A stretch of 64,000 bases of DNA. It comes from Prorocentrum cordatum (lineage: Eukaryota; Sar; Dinophyceae; Prorocentrales; Prorocentraceae). The position numbers and the translations under genes are program-made. Position 1 is the stretch's first letter, and the number at the start of each line of letters is the position of its first letter. The notes beneath the pieces were generated by a model. The model was not told the DNA's origin and did no database searches. It worked only from the letters and a program-made list of their open reading frames with translations. Positions 22,151-33,141 of the stretch are shown here, piece after piece. The stretch is from assembly GCA_963575745.1 (NCBI GenBank), contig CAUYUJ010012780.1, positions 267,501 to 331,500 of the forward strand. The letters are read 5' to 3'.

Positions 22151-23115
22151 ATACCCCTCATGCAACATAGCTAAACAGCTAAACAGGCACAAAGGGTCAC
22201 AGCTTAGCTACTAGCTACTAGCTAGCATGACTGTGCGATGCATGGGCAAACCAATGTGTACTGCGCAGGCTTAGCTGCTCTGAAAACTCGCAAGCATTGG
22301 CGGGCATGGGCCAAACAAGTATATACAACTACCGCAACAACATTGACATCGGATTCCCCGTATCTTTCCTCAAGCAAGACCGCACTTTCAGCTGGCTGCT
22401 TGGATGCCAATAACTTGGCTTCCTGTGAATACCTTCATTTTCTCCTCCCCTTGTCATGTTGGCCGCACTTTCCGGGAGCTGCTCGGAACCCCGCGGTTTT
22501 GCTTCCTATAGATCCCTCTAGCTCCCCGCTGCGCTGGCTCTCTTGGCCAATATTCCTGGTGGATACTTGGATCCTTACTCATGGCTTGGCTTACTATGGA
22601 TATATGGCTGCCCCCTCCGCCGGACCTTTCAGCCGCACTTTCAAGTGGCTGATTGGATTCCTCTGGTTATTGTTCCTCTGGATCTCTATGGCTTGCCCTC
22701 CCAGTCCCTGTTCCACTCCTACCGTTGTGCGCTTGTACACATATCGTTCCTCACACATACCGTTCCTCACATACACACACACACACACTCTGGTGCAAAC
22801 GTACCCAAATGACACCACACACAAGGTCTCTCACAAAGGGTCCCGCGTACAAACGTACGAACACACACACACACACTGAATGGACACTGGTAGAAATCAA
22901 CACATGCAATGGTTTCACACAAACGGGTCTCAACACATATACACATGGATCCACAAACATAGGGTTCCACACAACAGAACGTTCCATACGGACACGTATG
23001 ATTCGACACGGGTCCATCGGATGAAATGTGCTTTGTCACGCTCAAACACTGACGCACCTGTGTTCTACGTGCAGCCACTGCAAAAACTGTTCATGTATCA
23101 CGTTGATGATGTGTA
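22151..23115. repeat. Low-complexity CA-rich region
   Basis: AGCTACTAGCTACTAGCTAGC lies near 22200. CA runs lie near 22775 and 22865. Between 22740 and 23010, loosely spaced words such as CACACAAACGGGTC and CACATACCGTTCC recur at 20-30-bp spacing. No gene. Confidence 0.5.
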
Positions 23116-24519
23116 AGATGATATGTACGATGTGATTCCAACAAGCACCACCGTGCCGAAACAGTAACAGCCCTACACCAGGCACCAAGCGGGTCCAGCC
23201 ACCTGCCGCCACGCGGACTGACCGAGCATACTCCTGCAGGTCTCGGGGGGCCTGCATGGAGGGGGTTGTGCTCGACGCCAGGTTGGGACTGGGCTGAACG
23301 GCTGAAGGCTGGCAGGCAGCGAACACGTCAGTCGAGATTTCTGCTCGACGCACGCGCGTGAGGGTCCTCCTCTTTCAGGCGTGATCCAGGGCCGTGGCAG
23401 CGAGAAAAGCCCCCCAAAGGTCCGAAACGGGTAGAATGGTTCCAAGAATGGATCCTCGATACATCATCGATCCCGGATCTGAGGGTGCTCCTCCCCTCGA
23501 AAGCGGTCGGCGACACGCTAACCCGGGTCAGCCAAGACCATATCGCAGAACCAGATCCGGCCGCACAATAGCTCCCGAATCCAGGTCAGCGGAGGGGCGG
23601 CAAGGGGGCCAGCCCCCACATCTCCGAAACCCAGGTCGGCCAGCGGGAGTCGGAGAGGATTGGCGGACCCCCAGTTCTGTATGTGGGATCGAGCTCCCCA
23701 GTGCATCTGGGATCGAGCCCCCCCCCCCAGCTGGAAGAGGACGCCCGTGAGCCTCGAAGGCCTCGCGCATGGATCGCTCCCTCCTCTCCCGGTGGCCGTG
23801 GCCCTGTCGGCGTGGCGTGGTGGTGGCTGCCTGTGCCCCCCCTCCCCCTGTGGGCGTGGGTTGGTTCGTCGTCGTTGTCGTCGTCGTCGTCGTCGCCCCC
23901 CCCATCCTTTTGAGGGGGGGGGGGGTGTGGAACCCTGGGACCCATCCCAGCTGCAAGGGCGCCTAACTTCGCGATCTCGCGCCGCCCCCAGGGGAGGAGA
24001 GGAAGGATGAGGAGGAATCGGAGCCGAACCGCGAAGCGCGAAAAACTTCGAAAGCGCCCTTGCTCCCCCTGTGGGTGTCACGTGGTTCGTCGGCGTCGTC
24101 GTCGTTGCCCACCCGTCCCATCCCATCTGGGGGGGGGGCTGTGGAACCCTCGGGCCCATCCCATCTGGGGGGAAGCTGCGAACTCTCGACGCGAGATCAT
24201 GCACAGTCAATCCGTATGATGCACGATCAGATAGAAGGGCCTTGGCAGGCCACGTCGACATTGTTCGAGCGGGGCGCGGCGAGCGAAAGCGGCCAAGGCC
24301 AAGGATGGGCCGAGAGAGAAGAATGCAAGAATAACAAATCGCTCATCCTTATTATATGCTGGTCGACTGTATGCCACCGGAAGTCGTGCGAGGAAGTGGT
24401 CGGTTCTACGAACCACGCCGCGCGCTGACCGAGAAGACAAAAGAAGCGACCCAGGCGCCGAACCCTCAGGTCAAAGGTTATCTTGTTCCCATCGTACTGA
24501 CGAGCCACGTCTGCGACGA
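23116..24519. other. No gene seen; G/C homopolymers and CGT repeats
   Basis: Contains C-runs near 23720, a CGTCGT run near 23868-23895 and G-runs near 23915 and 24130. TCCCATCTGGGGGGG and CGTGGTTCGTCG segments recur nearby at 23860-23940 and 24080-24170, suggesting a small local duplication. Frames up to 247 codons are read through low-complexity DNA. Confidence 0.4.
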
Positions 24520-24680
24520 GGCCAGGACGAGGATAACGTCGGGTGAGGATACATCGAGAATCTCTGAGATCAGGCGGCTCTACAGGATGTCTCGGGCGCC
24601 GCGGCCTTCTCAGAGCGTTCCGCAACGCTCTGAGAGCGTTCTTGAACGCTCTGGAACGGATTTATCCCCGGCGCTGCTCC
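24520..24680 (+). repeat. Family H, copy H2, with twin hairpins
   Basis: CATCGAGAATCTCTGAGAT, CGGCTCTACAGGATGTCT and GGGCGCCGCGGCCTTCTCAG match H1 and H3. Two hairpins follow directly, both with stem AGAGCGTT/AACGCTCT and 4-nt loops, at 24612-24631 and 24633-24652. Confidence 0.75.
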
Positions 24681-24851
24681 CGTCCATCCCAAACATAATT
24701 TCGAACACTCAGAACATTTCTCATGGATCCGACGATCCAAGCAAATCGGACTGGACTGTTTTTGGCAGTTTGGGACATCTGGGGGCCATCGCCGGGCCTC
24801 GGGAGCATCAAAAAACTACTCAGGGTGAAAATCTGGCCCTGAGGAAGTGGT

Positions 24852-24905
24852 TCGGACCTCTGGGATCCACGCATCGAAAATACTTGGAGCAGCTGGATGT
24901 CTGGG
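24852..24905 (+). repeat. Family G, copy 1
   Basis: CGGACCTCTGGGATCCACGC, then ATCGAAAA, GAGCAGC and GGATGTCTGGG. The same order occurs at 44324-44390 and, inverted, at 39300-39375. Confidence 0.65.
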
Positions 24906-25377
24906 TTTCGAAACAGTGTCTGCCCGCTACGCTAGCGAAGGGTCGAGCGAGCATCACCTCTCAAGGCTCGACGCGTGGAGACCCTCCGGTTTCGGTACTT
25001 TCCTGGCGCTTGCAAGTCTTCCAGGTGATCAAGGCGAAACCAGGTCGGGACCTCGGAGGTCTAAGGGGGACGAGGGCTCCCATCGGCCAAAGCTGGCTGC
25101 GGTCCCAGACCCCCGACGCCAGAATTGTTTCCTAACGTCGACCCCCAATAGCATCAACCCATTCCCTGGGACCGGGTTCTCATCCTGAGTCGCTTTTTGT
25201 CGGCACGGAGGCCCCGCAGGAGCCGCCTGAGACTGAAAATAGCAAACGAAACCCTCCACCGTGACGTTCTTTCTCATGACTCGAGGACCTCTGGGGTGCC
25301 CGAGCTGCGAAGAGGCAGCAAGGGCGGCCTTAACCCACACGCCCCGCTGGCAGGGCAAACCCGCCACCGGCTGGCCA

Positions 25378-25615
25378 GAGGAGGAGGAGGCGTAGGAGGA
25401 GGAGGAGGAGGAGGAGGAGGAGGAGGAGGAGGAGGAGGAGGAGGAGGAGAAGGAGGGGACGGGGCGTAGGAGGAGGAGGAGGAGGAGGAGGAAGAGGAGG
25501 AGGAGGCGTAGGAGGAGGTGGAGGAGGAGGAGGAGGAGGAGGAGGAGGTGGAGGAGGAGGAGGCGTAGAAGGAGGTGGAGGGAGGAGGAGGAGGAGGAGG
25601 GGGAGGAGGAGGACC
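25378..25615. repeat. GGA microsatellite with GTA interruptions
   Basis: (GGA)n with recurring GGAGGCGTAGGAGGAGG interruptions, suggesting that longer blocks were duplicated within the tract. Confidence 0.95.
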
Positions 25616-26282
25616 AGCCTTTGCTCGCCAGCGATCGCCGCCTGCATCGTCAGTTTTGGGGAGGCGCGCGGCCCAGCGGCGCGCGCGAGGGGGGAGGGCG
25701 GCCCGCCTCCTGGCGACCCTGGTCGCGGACGCGCAGGTGCGGGCGGCTGCCGCCCGGCGCCTCGCGACCCCGCGGAGGCCAGCGCCCGTGGCCGCGGCGG
25801 CGAGCGCGGTGCCTCTCGGGGAGTTCGAACACCGAGGGATCGAAGGATCCGAGATCGATTTTCGGGCGTCGCTGGGCCTCCCAAGGACACCTCGTGGCCG
25901 CGAACGGGTTCCCTTCGAAGTTGCAGTCAAAAGCCACCCCAAGAGGACACATCTGGGAGTCGATGTTTGGCCCCGGATACGTCGTCGCCGTCGACCCCGA
26001 CAACGTCGCGAAAATCGATCGAGGATTCATAGACTTCTGCCTCTGCGGGCCTCTATCGGGCCTGAGGACCATCAAAAAGAGATGTGGGTCGAGATTTTTT
26101 CTGGCGCGATGAAATTGGACAACTCCGTGGCATGGTGACTCCTCTCTGCAGACTCCGGCGTGCCCTCCAGGGGCTTCTGTCGTGGACTGGAGACGCAGAT
26201 TTCGGGAGCGGAGACCAAGTCCCGTGATTGACCACGCAAACTTGAGATCCAAACGAATGGATAAGGGGGAGGGGGGGAGGGG
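25616..26282. other. No gene seen
   Basis: GC-rich DNA followed by mixed DNA. A plus-strand frame of 187 codons (25575-26138) begins inside the microsatellite and shows no recognisable domain. Confidence 0.4.
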
Positions 26283-26332
26283 GGCGGACGAGGAGGAAGA
26301 AGAAGAAGAAGAAGAAGAAGAAGAAGAAGAGA
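26283..26332. repeat. GAA microsatellite
   Basis: GAGGAGGAAGAAGAAG and further GAA triplets, ending near 26332. Confidence 0.95.
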
Positions 26333-26835
26333 TGAGCCCAGGCAAGTGTTCCCCGAGGCAGCCGGAAACACGAACAAGCACACCGAACTACCTCCCCCCG
26401 GACACGGTACTGTTCTCTTAAACGCTGGCGTAAAAAGCGGTTGCATGTGATAGGCGTCTTAGTCCTCACTGACAGCCACTTTGAATTATTTTACATCATC
26501 CCAGCCCTACCAGCTGGACATTCACACCCTGAGACTGTGAACACAACATAAGAACGGTGTGTGCCATGCGCCTGTACCCCCCGAGGCATAGACAGCCGTT
26601 GGTACGTTCCACATCGTACACACGAGGGCGAGGCGGAGAAGAGAGGAGGAGGACAGGCGGGGAAACACAGCACAAGCCCCGGATCCGAATGAGACGCGCA
26701 AGCCATGCTGCAATTAGGACGGAGAACGTGCACAAATGTACCTGCCAGCAGTGCCACACAGGGCCAAGCATGACGCGAGAGCCATGCCAAGCAATGCGAT
26801 CGCAAAAGAGGAGGACGATGAGGAGAAGAGAGAGG

Positions 26836-27948
26836 CTAGCTTTGGAGCGGACGTCTCAGCCAACGCTGCACGATACCAGCGGCGCAGTGGTTTCCACGCC
26901 CCGCTTCAAAAGCGAACCCGCGAAAAGCTTCGGGCCCCGCAGAGCGCTCGAGGCCTGCGCGAACAGAGCCGCGCGTGCGCATGAGCGCAGAAACTGCGCA
27001 CTCCCTCAGCGCGGCCCGCTCTTCAGGCGCCGTGCGGCGGCTCGCGGTCTTGGCAGGAATGAGGCCGACGAACTCCGCCAAGGCGTTCCCGGGGGTCGGC
27101 CGGCATAAACCGAAACGTTGCCGGGAGAGGCGGTGGAAGCACGGGCACCGCAAATAGTGTTTAATACAGTATTGAACACTGTCCGCCCCCTTCTGGGGCC
27201 ATTCCTTCAGACGACCCCGTTCTCTGACCCCCAGACAAACCCAATCAATATTGTCCGCTCCGCCGCAGTCCAGGCAGCAACGCCCGTTTCCCTGAAAGCG
27301 GCGGCTGGTGACCCAGCCATTGAAAGCACTCCGGGTTCTCGCTGCAAGGGCCCTCGGAGCTACTAGCGCGGAAAGATTCCCAGCGAGGCGAAGCCAAGTG
27401 TCGACCCTGCGGCCAGCCAGTACAAGCACCTGCCATCGATCGAGCCGCCTCTGGATATGAACGAACGCAGCCCGTTCATGAGATGCCCTGATCTGCTTGG
27501 CAATCGCCGCTTGACACCCTTCGCGCTCATGCTCGCGGGGTCTTGGACGAAGGAGAGGGCTGTCCGCGCCGGTCTTCATTTGCACCGCCAGATGGGCGGA
27601 GTCCAGATTCAAGAAGGCGCTGCGAGCCCAGTGACCATGGAGCACCTGCTTCTGCACGCCGTCTTGAGTGAGCATGTTATTCAGGCGTCGCGCCCGAGAG
27701 CGGACATTCAACCCTCCGCTTTGGCTGGCCTCGTGCATCATCGCCGGTACCTTCTCTGCAGTCGCCGCGGCGTCACTATCCATCAACCCATATGGTATTC
27801 CAATTAAGTGCATCGCCTTCGCAGTCGGGGGTTCGATCAAACGATGAGGGCCCGGAAATAACGCGTGGATAGCCGCGGACTCGCGGCCGGAGAAATCTGG
27901 CGGCAACGCGTCAAGCTGCGCGCAGCACATGGTGACAGACAGACGCAA
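26836..27948 (-). pseudogene. LINE2 C-terminal region with Cys knuckle
   Basis: A 370-codon frame. CAQLDALPPDF and LFPGPHRLIEPPTAKAM belong to the segment downstream of the RT thumb in dinoflagellate LINE pols. A later knuckle region reads RCCLDCGGADNIDW, an apparent ~24-residue insertion, then ADSVQYCIKHYLRCPCF, like the C-x2-C...H/Y-C..CP motif near the end of L1-type pols. The frame is open throughout, unlike the rest of LINE2. The knuckle is thought to bind nucleic acid. Confidence 0.75.
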
Positions 27949-27995
27949 CGAACACCTTGTAGGCTTCCATGGAATGTAGGAGCCCCGCGCCCATC

Positions 27996-28280
27996 TTACT
28001 CCAGATCGCGGTCCGCTCCAAATATTTGCTCATGATGGTATCCCATGTCCCGGTCCGTCGGCCGGGCCCCACGTAGAATCCAAGATAATTCGCGCTGTCT
28101 GCACACCCCGATGGCGACCCACAGCGGCGCCCGCGCGATCACCCTCTGCCGCGCATCCGCGTGGTCCACGGGCGAGAGCGGGGAAAGATCAAAGATAGTC
28201 TTCTGCACATTCAGCCGCAACCCCGAGATCTCCGAGAAATCCGCTAAGATGCCCTCGACCACCTGCAGATGGTCCGAAAA
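27996..28280 (-). pseudogene. LINE2 RT palm end and thumb
   Basis: GFSDHLQVVEGILADFSEIS and GLRLNVQKTIFDL continue the RT after motif C. RAPLWVAIG follows, and in other frames Leu/Gly-rich thumb sequence leads into the 27948 frame. Joining the flanks of D1 gives about 25-26 residues between ADD and SGLRLN, the usual spacing, so D1 entered an RT that was then continuous. Confidence 0.8.
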
Positions 28281-29264
28281 TCCGCCGGCCCCCTTGCGGG
28301 GCCACCAGGCAATAGGCCGAAGGTTCGCAGTTTCCTGTGCCAGTTGCAGCTTCCAGTTTCCACTCTTACAATTTTGCTTCTTGCTGCTTACTGTTCCTTG
28401 TTGACTTATTGCTGTTTACTGTTCCTTGTTGATGGACCGCGCGAGGGGGGGGAGGCCCAAAACGGGCATTTTTACCGCGCCCTGAGCTTGTTGCCTGAAA
28501 TGCTGGGGCGGGTAAAAATGGACACCCCTCACGCAGATCGGCAGGGTCGAGGTCCAAAAACCACAAGGATGTGCCACATTTCTAAAATCCGGTTGCACCC
28601 CTCACGCAGATCGGCGGGGTCAGGGTCGAAAAACATAAGGGATTTGCAACATTTCTATATAAAATTTGCTGGCACCCCTCACGCAGATCGTCGGGGTCAG
28701 GGTCGAAAAACAAGGGATCTGCCACATTTCTGAAATTCGGTGGCACCCCTCACGCAGATCGGCGGGGTCAGGGTCCAAAAACATACAGACTTGCTACGTT
28801 TTTAAAATCCGGCGGCACCCCATCACGCAAATCAGCGGGGTCAGGGTCCAAAAACATAAAAGGATTTGCCACATTTCTAAAATTCGGTGGCATCCCTCGC
28901 GCAGATCGGCAGGGTCAGGGTCAAAAAAAAACGGGATTCGCCACATTTCTGAAATTCGGCGGCACCCCTCACGCAGATCGGCAAGGTGAGGGCCCACAAA
29001 CATAAGGCATTTGCCGCATGTCTGACATTCGGCGGCGCCCCCCACGCAGATCCGTAGGGTCAGGGCCGCAAAACACAAAAAGGATGCGCCACATTTCTGA
29101 AATTCGGTGGCGCCCGCGACGCAGATCCGTGCGGGGCAGGGTCGAAAAAACAAACAGGTCCCGACGCTACTTCACGGCGGCGCCAAAACCTCATGATTTA
29201 CCTTCTGCATCTCCCATTCTCCGACACAGGGGGCCGGCGGCATGGGACGAGGCCCTTACTGATA
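28281..29264 (+). mobile_element. Repeat family D, copy D1, inserted in LINE2
   Basis: The ~240-bp head starts TCCGCCGGCCCCCTTG and contains CAGTTTCCTGTGCCAG, TACTGTTCCTTGTTGATGGA and CCGCGCGAGGGGGG. About nine units of 71-77 bp follow from 28522, each with CACCCCTCACGCAGATCGGC, GGGGTCAGGGTC and GCCACATTTCTGAAATTCGG. The tail (about 29160-29264) has GCTACTTCACGGCGGCGCC, GGGGGCCGGCGGCATGGG and ends CTTACTGATA. YADD of the LINE2 RT lies just outside one end and the SGLRLN step just outside the other. Confidence 0.85.
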
Positions 29265-29786
29265 TGCTGATGGACAAGGGCAGCGTCGTCGGCATACGCA
29301 CGAACGATTCCGCCAGGGACAAGCCTCATAATTCGCCGAAGGAGCGCGTCCGAAGCGACGGCAGACAACAAAGGTGACAACGGGCAGCCTTGACGCACCC
29401 CACGTGTGATCGCGAAGCCATCGTGCCGCATCCCGCCCATGACGATGACGCAGATGTTGAACCCGTAGAGAACCGAGACAACGTCAAGCAGCCGTCGGGG
29501 CCAGCCCAGTTTTCTGGACACCCTCGCCCTGCTCCACCGACGGGAACGCCGCGGCGAAGTCGAAGAACAGCGCCGCGGCATCGTCAGACTCGAAGGCCCC
29601 GGATATCATAGCACAATCCACATGCAATAAGTGGGCGATCGTTGATCGCCCTCCAACGATCCCCGGTTGCACCTCCGTGATCCTGAGGCCGACGACGGGT
29701 TCGATTAGGCCCCAGATGGCGCTGGCGATGAAGCGATTGTCTGAATTGGTGACGTTCAGGGGTCGAACATTGACTGCTGCGAAGAT
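29265..29786 (-). pseudogene. LINE2 RT, motif A to motif C
   Basis: Reading from 29786: FAAVNVRPLNVTNSDNRFI (the RPL..KN.DNR step), QPGIVGGRSTIAHLL, ALFFDFAAAFPSV (motif A, catalytic Asp), then in another frame ITRGVRQGCPLSPLL (motif B) and RAYADDAALVHQHI (motif C, YADD intact, about 29305). It ends where D1 begins. The order and spacing are those of an APE-type LINE. Confidence 0.85.
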
Positions 29787-30845
29787 GCTTCCTCTTCCAA
29801 CCTCCCTCTCCCCGTTCGGGGAGGGGTTTGCCCCTCCCCCTACTCCCCTCCCCTGGACCTGGACGGCGGGTCTCGCGAGGTGTCGGGGCGTCCAGCAAGG
29901 CTAGGAAGCCAAAATCATTGGCCGCACTACGGGCGTGGCCTCATTTTGGCCTCATGGGGGGGGGGGGGGGCGTTGATTAAAGCTCCCCTCTTGTTTGATC
30001 GATCTCCTCCAAGATGGCCCCAAGAAGGGCCCAGGAGGCGAGGTCCCAAGATGGCCCCCAGAGGCCCCCAAAAGACCCAGATGAAGCCCCCAAGAGACCC
30101 CCAAAAGGCCCCAAGAGACCCCCTAGGGGCACCCAAGATGCTCCAAGAGGCCTCGGCGAGAATGCCAACACGGCCTCGGCGGCGAAGCCAAAATCATGGC
30201 CTCATTTTGGTCCCAAGATGGCCCCGAGATGGCCCCAAGAGGCCCCCAAGAGGCTCCCCAGAGGCCCCCAAGAGGCCCCGAGAGACCCCCCAGAGGCACC
30301 CAAAATGCTCCAAGAAGCCTCGGCGAGAATACCAAGACGGCCTCGGCGACGAAGCCAAAAGCCAAGGTTTTGGCCCCATTTTGGCCTCCGGGGGGGGGGG
30401 GGGGGGGGGGGGCGCTAGTTAAAGCTCCCCTCTCGTTTAATCGATCTCCTCCAATATGGCCCCAGGAAGCGCCCGGGGGGGCCCGAGAGGTCCCAAGATG
30501 GCCCCGAGATGGCCCCAAGAGGCCCCCAAGAGGCCCCAGGGGGCCCTCAAGAGACCCCAAGAGACCCCCCCAGAGGCACCCAAGATGCTCCAAGAGGCCT
30601 CGGCGAGAATGCCAAACCACTGAATTCACGAAGGTTTTAGCCACATGTTGGCCTCTTCGGGGGGGGGGGGCACTGATTAAGATCAAGAGCGCCTGGGAGA
30701 GCCCAAAATTACCGCCAAGATGGCACATGATATCCCAGAATGTCTCATAATGGTTTCCTCTGCGTGCTGCCCACTTCCCTGATCGAGGCAATTCCTTTGG
30801 ACCTCGTTTCTGGATGGGCTGCTGGGGATTCGAGAAGCGTCAACA
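29787..30845 (+). mobile_element. Repeat family A, copy A3, inserted in LINE2
   Basis: The shortened head GCTTCCTCTTCCAACC at 29787 lacks the AATCCCACC part. It is followed by GGGGAGGGG, GAGGTGTCGGGGCGTCC and CCAAAATCATTGG. The body holds two ~430-bp blocks, each with a G-run and TTGATCGATCTCCTCC or TTAATCGATCTCCTCC followed by CCAAGAGGCCCC words. The tail has TGATCGAGGCAATTCC and TTTCTGGATGGGCTGCTGGG and ends GCGTCAACAA. LINE2 RT sequence flanks it on both sides. About 60-80 RT residues expected between GPDGIP and RPLN are not seen, so the insertion came with, or was followed by, a deletion. Confidence 0.75.
30390..30412. repeat. 23-nt G homopolymer in A3
   Basis: An uninterrupted G-run in the slot between GGCCTCC and the GTTAAAGCTCCCCTC box. 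The equivalent slots in A1 and elsewhere in A3 hold shorter G-runs, so this position is a hot spot for slippage or consensus error. Confidence 0.9.
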
Positions 30846-31444
30846 ATGTCGCGCAACGGCGCCGCGCAAGGAAGGGGATGCCATCTGGCCCAAGCGCAGA
30901 ATTGCTCGTGTTGCGGATGGCGGCTGAGGAATGGACCCGCGTCAAGCGCAATGCTGGGAGGGACAAATCCGTCCACGGCCGGCGTTGAACGTCGTCGCGC
31001 AGCCAATCCTCCAGGAGAGCCCGGTTGACGCCAGTCATCTGGAATACCTCGCCCCAGCGGTCGCGCAACGTAGCGGCCATGCCCTGGGGGTCGGCCACCA
31101 CTTCACCGCTTGGCTTTTGGACAGCCCCGATGCCTCCAGCTCTGCCGGGAGCCTGTCGGCATATCAGCCTCGTGATTCTGTCTTGCACGCGATGCCTTGA
31201 ACTGATCGGTGCCTTGCAAGACCTCGCGGGATTTGGCCCGCTCGTCCATGGCGCGCTGCCTTGCCAAGTCCGCGGCGAAGTTTCGCATGTCCTCCAGCTT
31301 CCGGGTCACATTGCCCTCTATGGCGTAGTTCCTGACATAGTCCTTCAGCTCTGGGCAAGCCTGAATACAGTCTGAGACGGCGGATAACTTGCCCTGCTCA
31401 GTGGCGCGGATCAGCTTCAAAGCGACGCCCACTCTGTCCTCCAT
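30846..31444 (-). pseudogene. LINE2 linker and pre-RT region
   Basis: Two frames: 31444-31103 (Arg/Glu-rich, RKLEDMRNFAADLARQRAMD) and 31188-30846 (GAVQKPSGEVVADPQGMAAT, LRDRWGEVFQ, AAIRNTSNSALGPDGIPFLA). The last is the conserved A-x-GPDGIP step that opens the RT of these elements. Reading is cut after FLARRR, where A3 begins. Confidence 0.75.
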
Positions 31445-31521
31445 GTCTAGGGTCGATGGGGCAGTGTTCGAGGACTGCTCAAGCCTGCGCGCCGCTGTCC
31501 AGATGGCCCGGTTTCACACGC

Positions 31522-33141
31522 TCAGCCTGTCCACGGCGCTGGCCGCCGGATTGTCCGTCGGCAGCTGGAAATACTACAGAATGAGCCGCCTGGGAAAGTC
31601 TCGACGCTGGAACGCACGCAGAACAAGTGGACGGTCTTCCTCGCGTTCACGGCGAGGCAGCCGCCGGGCGGCGAAGACGGCCTCATGGCGCGAGAGGTCG
31701 CGCGCCCACTCGAGAGGGGGAGACTGGGAGCATCGAACTGGCCCGAAACGCGATCATTGCTATAGATGCGATCAAACTTCGCCCGGGAGCTCGCAGCCGC
31801 GCGGGCGCAGTCAGCCTGGGAGAGCTCGGCCAGCCAATGCCGGACGCACAACTTATTTTTGAAAAGCGCCTCCTCCATCCTCTCCCGCCTCCCGGAGGAA
31901 GTCCCTGATGCCATCGAGGCGCGGTCGCGGTCGTCAGGCACGCAATTGAATACGCCGCCAAAAACGGTCAGAGAGTTCAGCCTCGCGGCCACGCTGCCCG
32001 CCATGCGCGCGCGGAGGAGCGAGCGAAGGCGCGGGGGACTGTGATCGTTGCCGCGAGATCCCTCATGTACCCCGTGGAGGTCGTGCTCGTTCAACCTACC
32101 ATCAGCGCCCGCGTGGAAGTAGACGACGACGATATCCAGCGAGCCCGCCGGGCCCCCCAAACAAAGTTTCGCCGCTCTCCATCTCCAGATGCGAACCCAC
32201 TTGGGGGGCTCACTGAACTGGCGGAGCAACGCGTCTCGAACGACGACGCCAACGCCAGCGTGTCCAGGAGTGGGGCCCTGCGACCATAAGGCCTGAGTGC
32301 CTGGCGGCGGACGCCAAATACTGTTGCTGAATTCGGTGCCGCGCACTTCCTGCAACAACGCGATGTCCGCCTTGACTGCGAGCCTATGAACGCACCTGCA
32401 TTTCAATTCCCGACGGGCGGGGTCAGTGCAGAAGAGAGCCTGAGCGTTCCAAGACACTACCGAATACCCCCCCTGAAACTGGCCGCCGCGGCCCTGCGCT
32501 TGGCCCCCGCCGTCGGAGATCTGCTCCGCCGCGTTGCTGTCCGCCAGAGCCCGGGCCACCCCCGGCATCGGTGCGTCAGGGGCGATGTCGCCAATGGCTC
32601 GTCGTAGGCGAAGACTTCGGTAAAAATGAACAGGAATGCCCCTGGCGACTGGATCGCCCGCGCGGGCAGGTAGAAGCTCGTCGGGACCAAAAGCTCGCGC
32701 GGGAAGAGGAGGTCGAACGCAACCCCCGAGAAGACAGAGTGAGGAATAATCGGCAGATGAAATACTCTGGCGGCGCGAATGGCGATTAGCAGCATGACGA
32801 CTTAAACCGGCCGGCCCCGCCCAGGCGGGGCGGGCTTGAAAGGCAACCGAGACCGCGTGGCGCAACGAGCCGTCGCCTGTCGCGCATGGAATTCCGAGCG
32901 AGTCCTCCGAGTTGTCGAGGGCGCAGTGAGCACTCACAGTCACGCCCTCCCCCAGCCCACCGTCATGCTCTGGGTCGTGATGAGGTCGTTCTTCACTTCG
33001 GTCGCGACGAAGTCTGAGTCGACCTGAAGGCCCAGGCCGTGCAGCGTCTCGTAGACCTTCCTGGCGTCCTCCTGCGGGTGGGCCAGCGCCCTGACCGCGC
33101 CCGACGGCGCCTGCGCGTCGCGAGCGGCTACGTGCACGCAC
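31522..33141 (-). pseudogene. LINE2 APE endonuclease
   Basis: A 539-codon frame whose N-terminal ~220 residues look like noncoding GC-rich DNA read through. The domain starts with YSVVSWNAQALF (residues 226-237). It continues with ALLQEVRGTEF (261-271, catalytic Glu), AGVGVVV (295-301), LDIVVVYFHAG, FGGVFNCVPDDRDR (394-407) and SRAKFDRIYSN (452-462). The canonical GGDFN is GGVFN here, so the catalytic Asp of that motif is lost. The enzyme would nick the target DNA before reverse transcription. The start codon is uncertain. Confidence 0.8.

Larger units (their letters stand above)
26836..33141 (-). mobile_element. LINE2: APE-type LINE split by A3 and D1
   Basis: Minus-strand order: APE endonuclease (about 32460-31700), linker and pre-RT (31444-30846), A3 insertion (29787-30845), RT (29786-29265), D1 insertion (28281-29264), RT palm end and thumb (28280-27996), C-terminal region with a Cys knuckle (27948-26836). 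The LINE parts are consecutive pieces of one pol, apart from RT sequence missing at the A3 junction. Frame changes and a damaged endonuclease motif show it is inactive. Coding remains may extend upstream to about 35072. Confidence 0.85.

Noticed and set aside
28522-29160. Regular array of a ~30-bp conserved piece with ~43-bp intervals, CRISPR-like at first sight (also 59804-60385)
   Set aside because: The intervals are themselves copies of each other (GCCACATTTCTGAAATTCGG), so this is a tandem repeat, and the setting is eukaryotic retrotransposon DNA.
28268-29273. GATGG on both sides of D1 as a target duplication
   Set aside because: It does not abut the conserved D ends, and removing it would shorten the RT between ADD and SGLRLN below the usual spacing.
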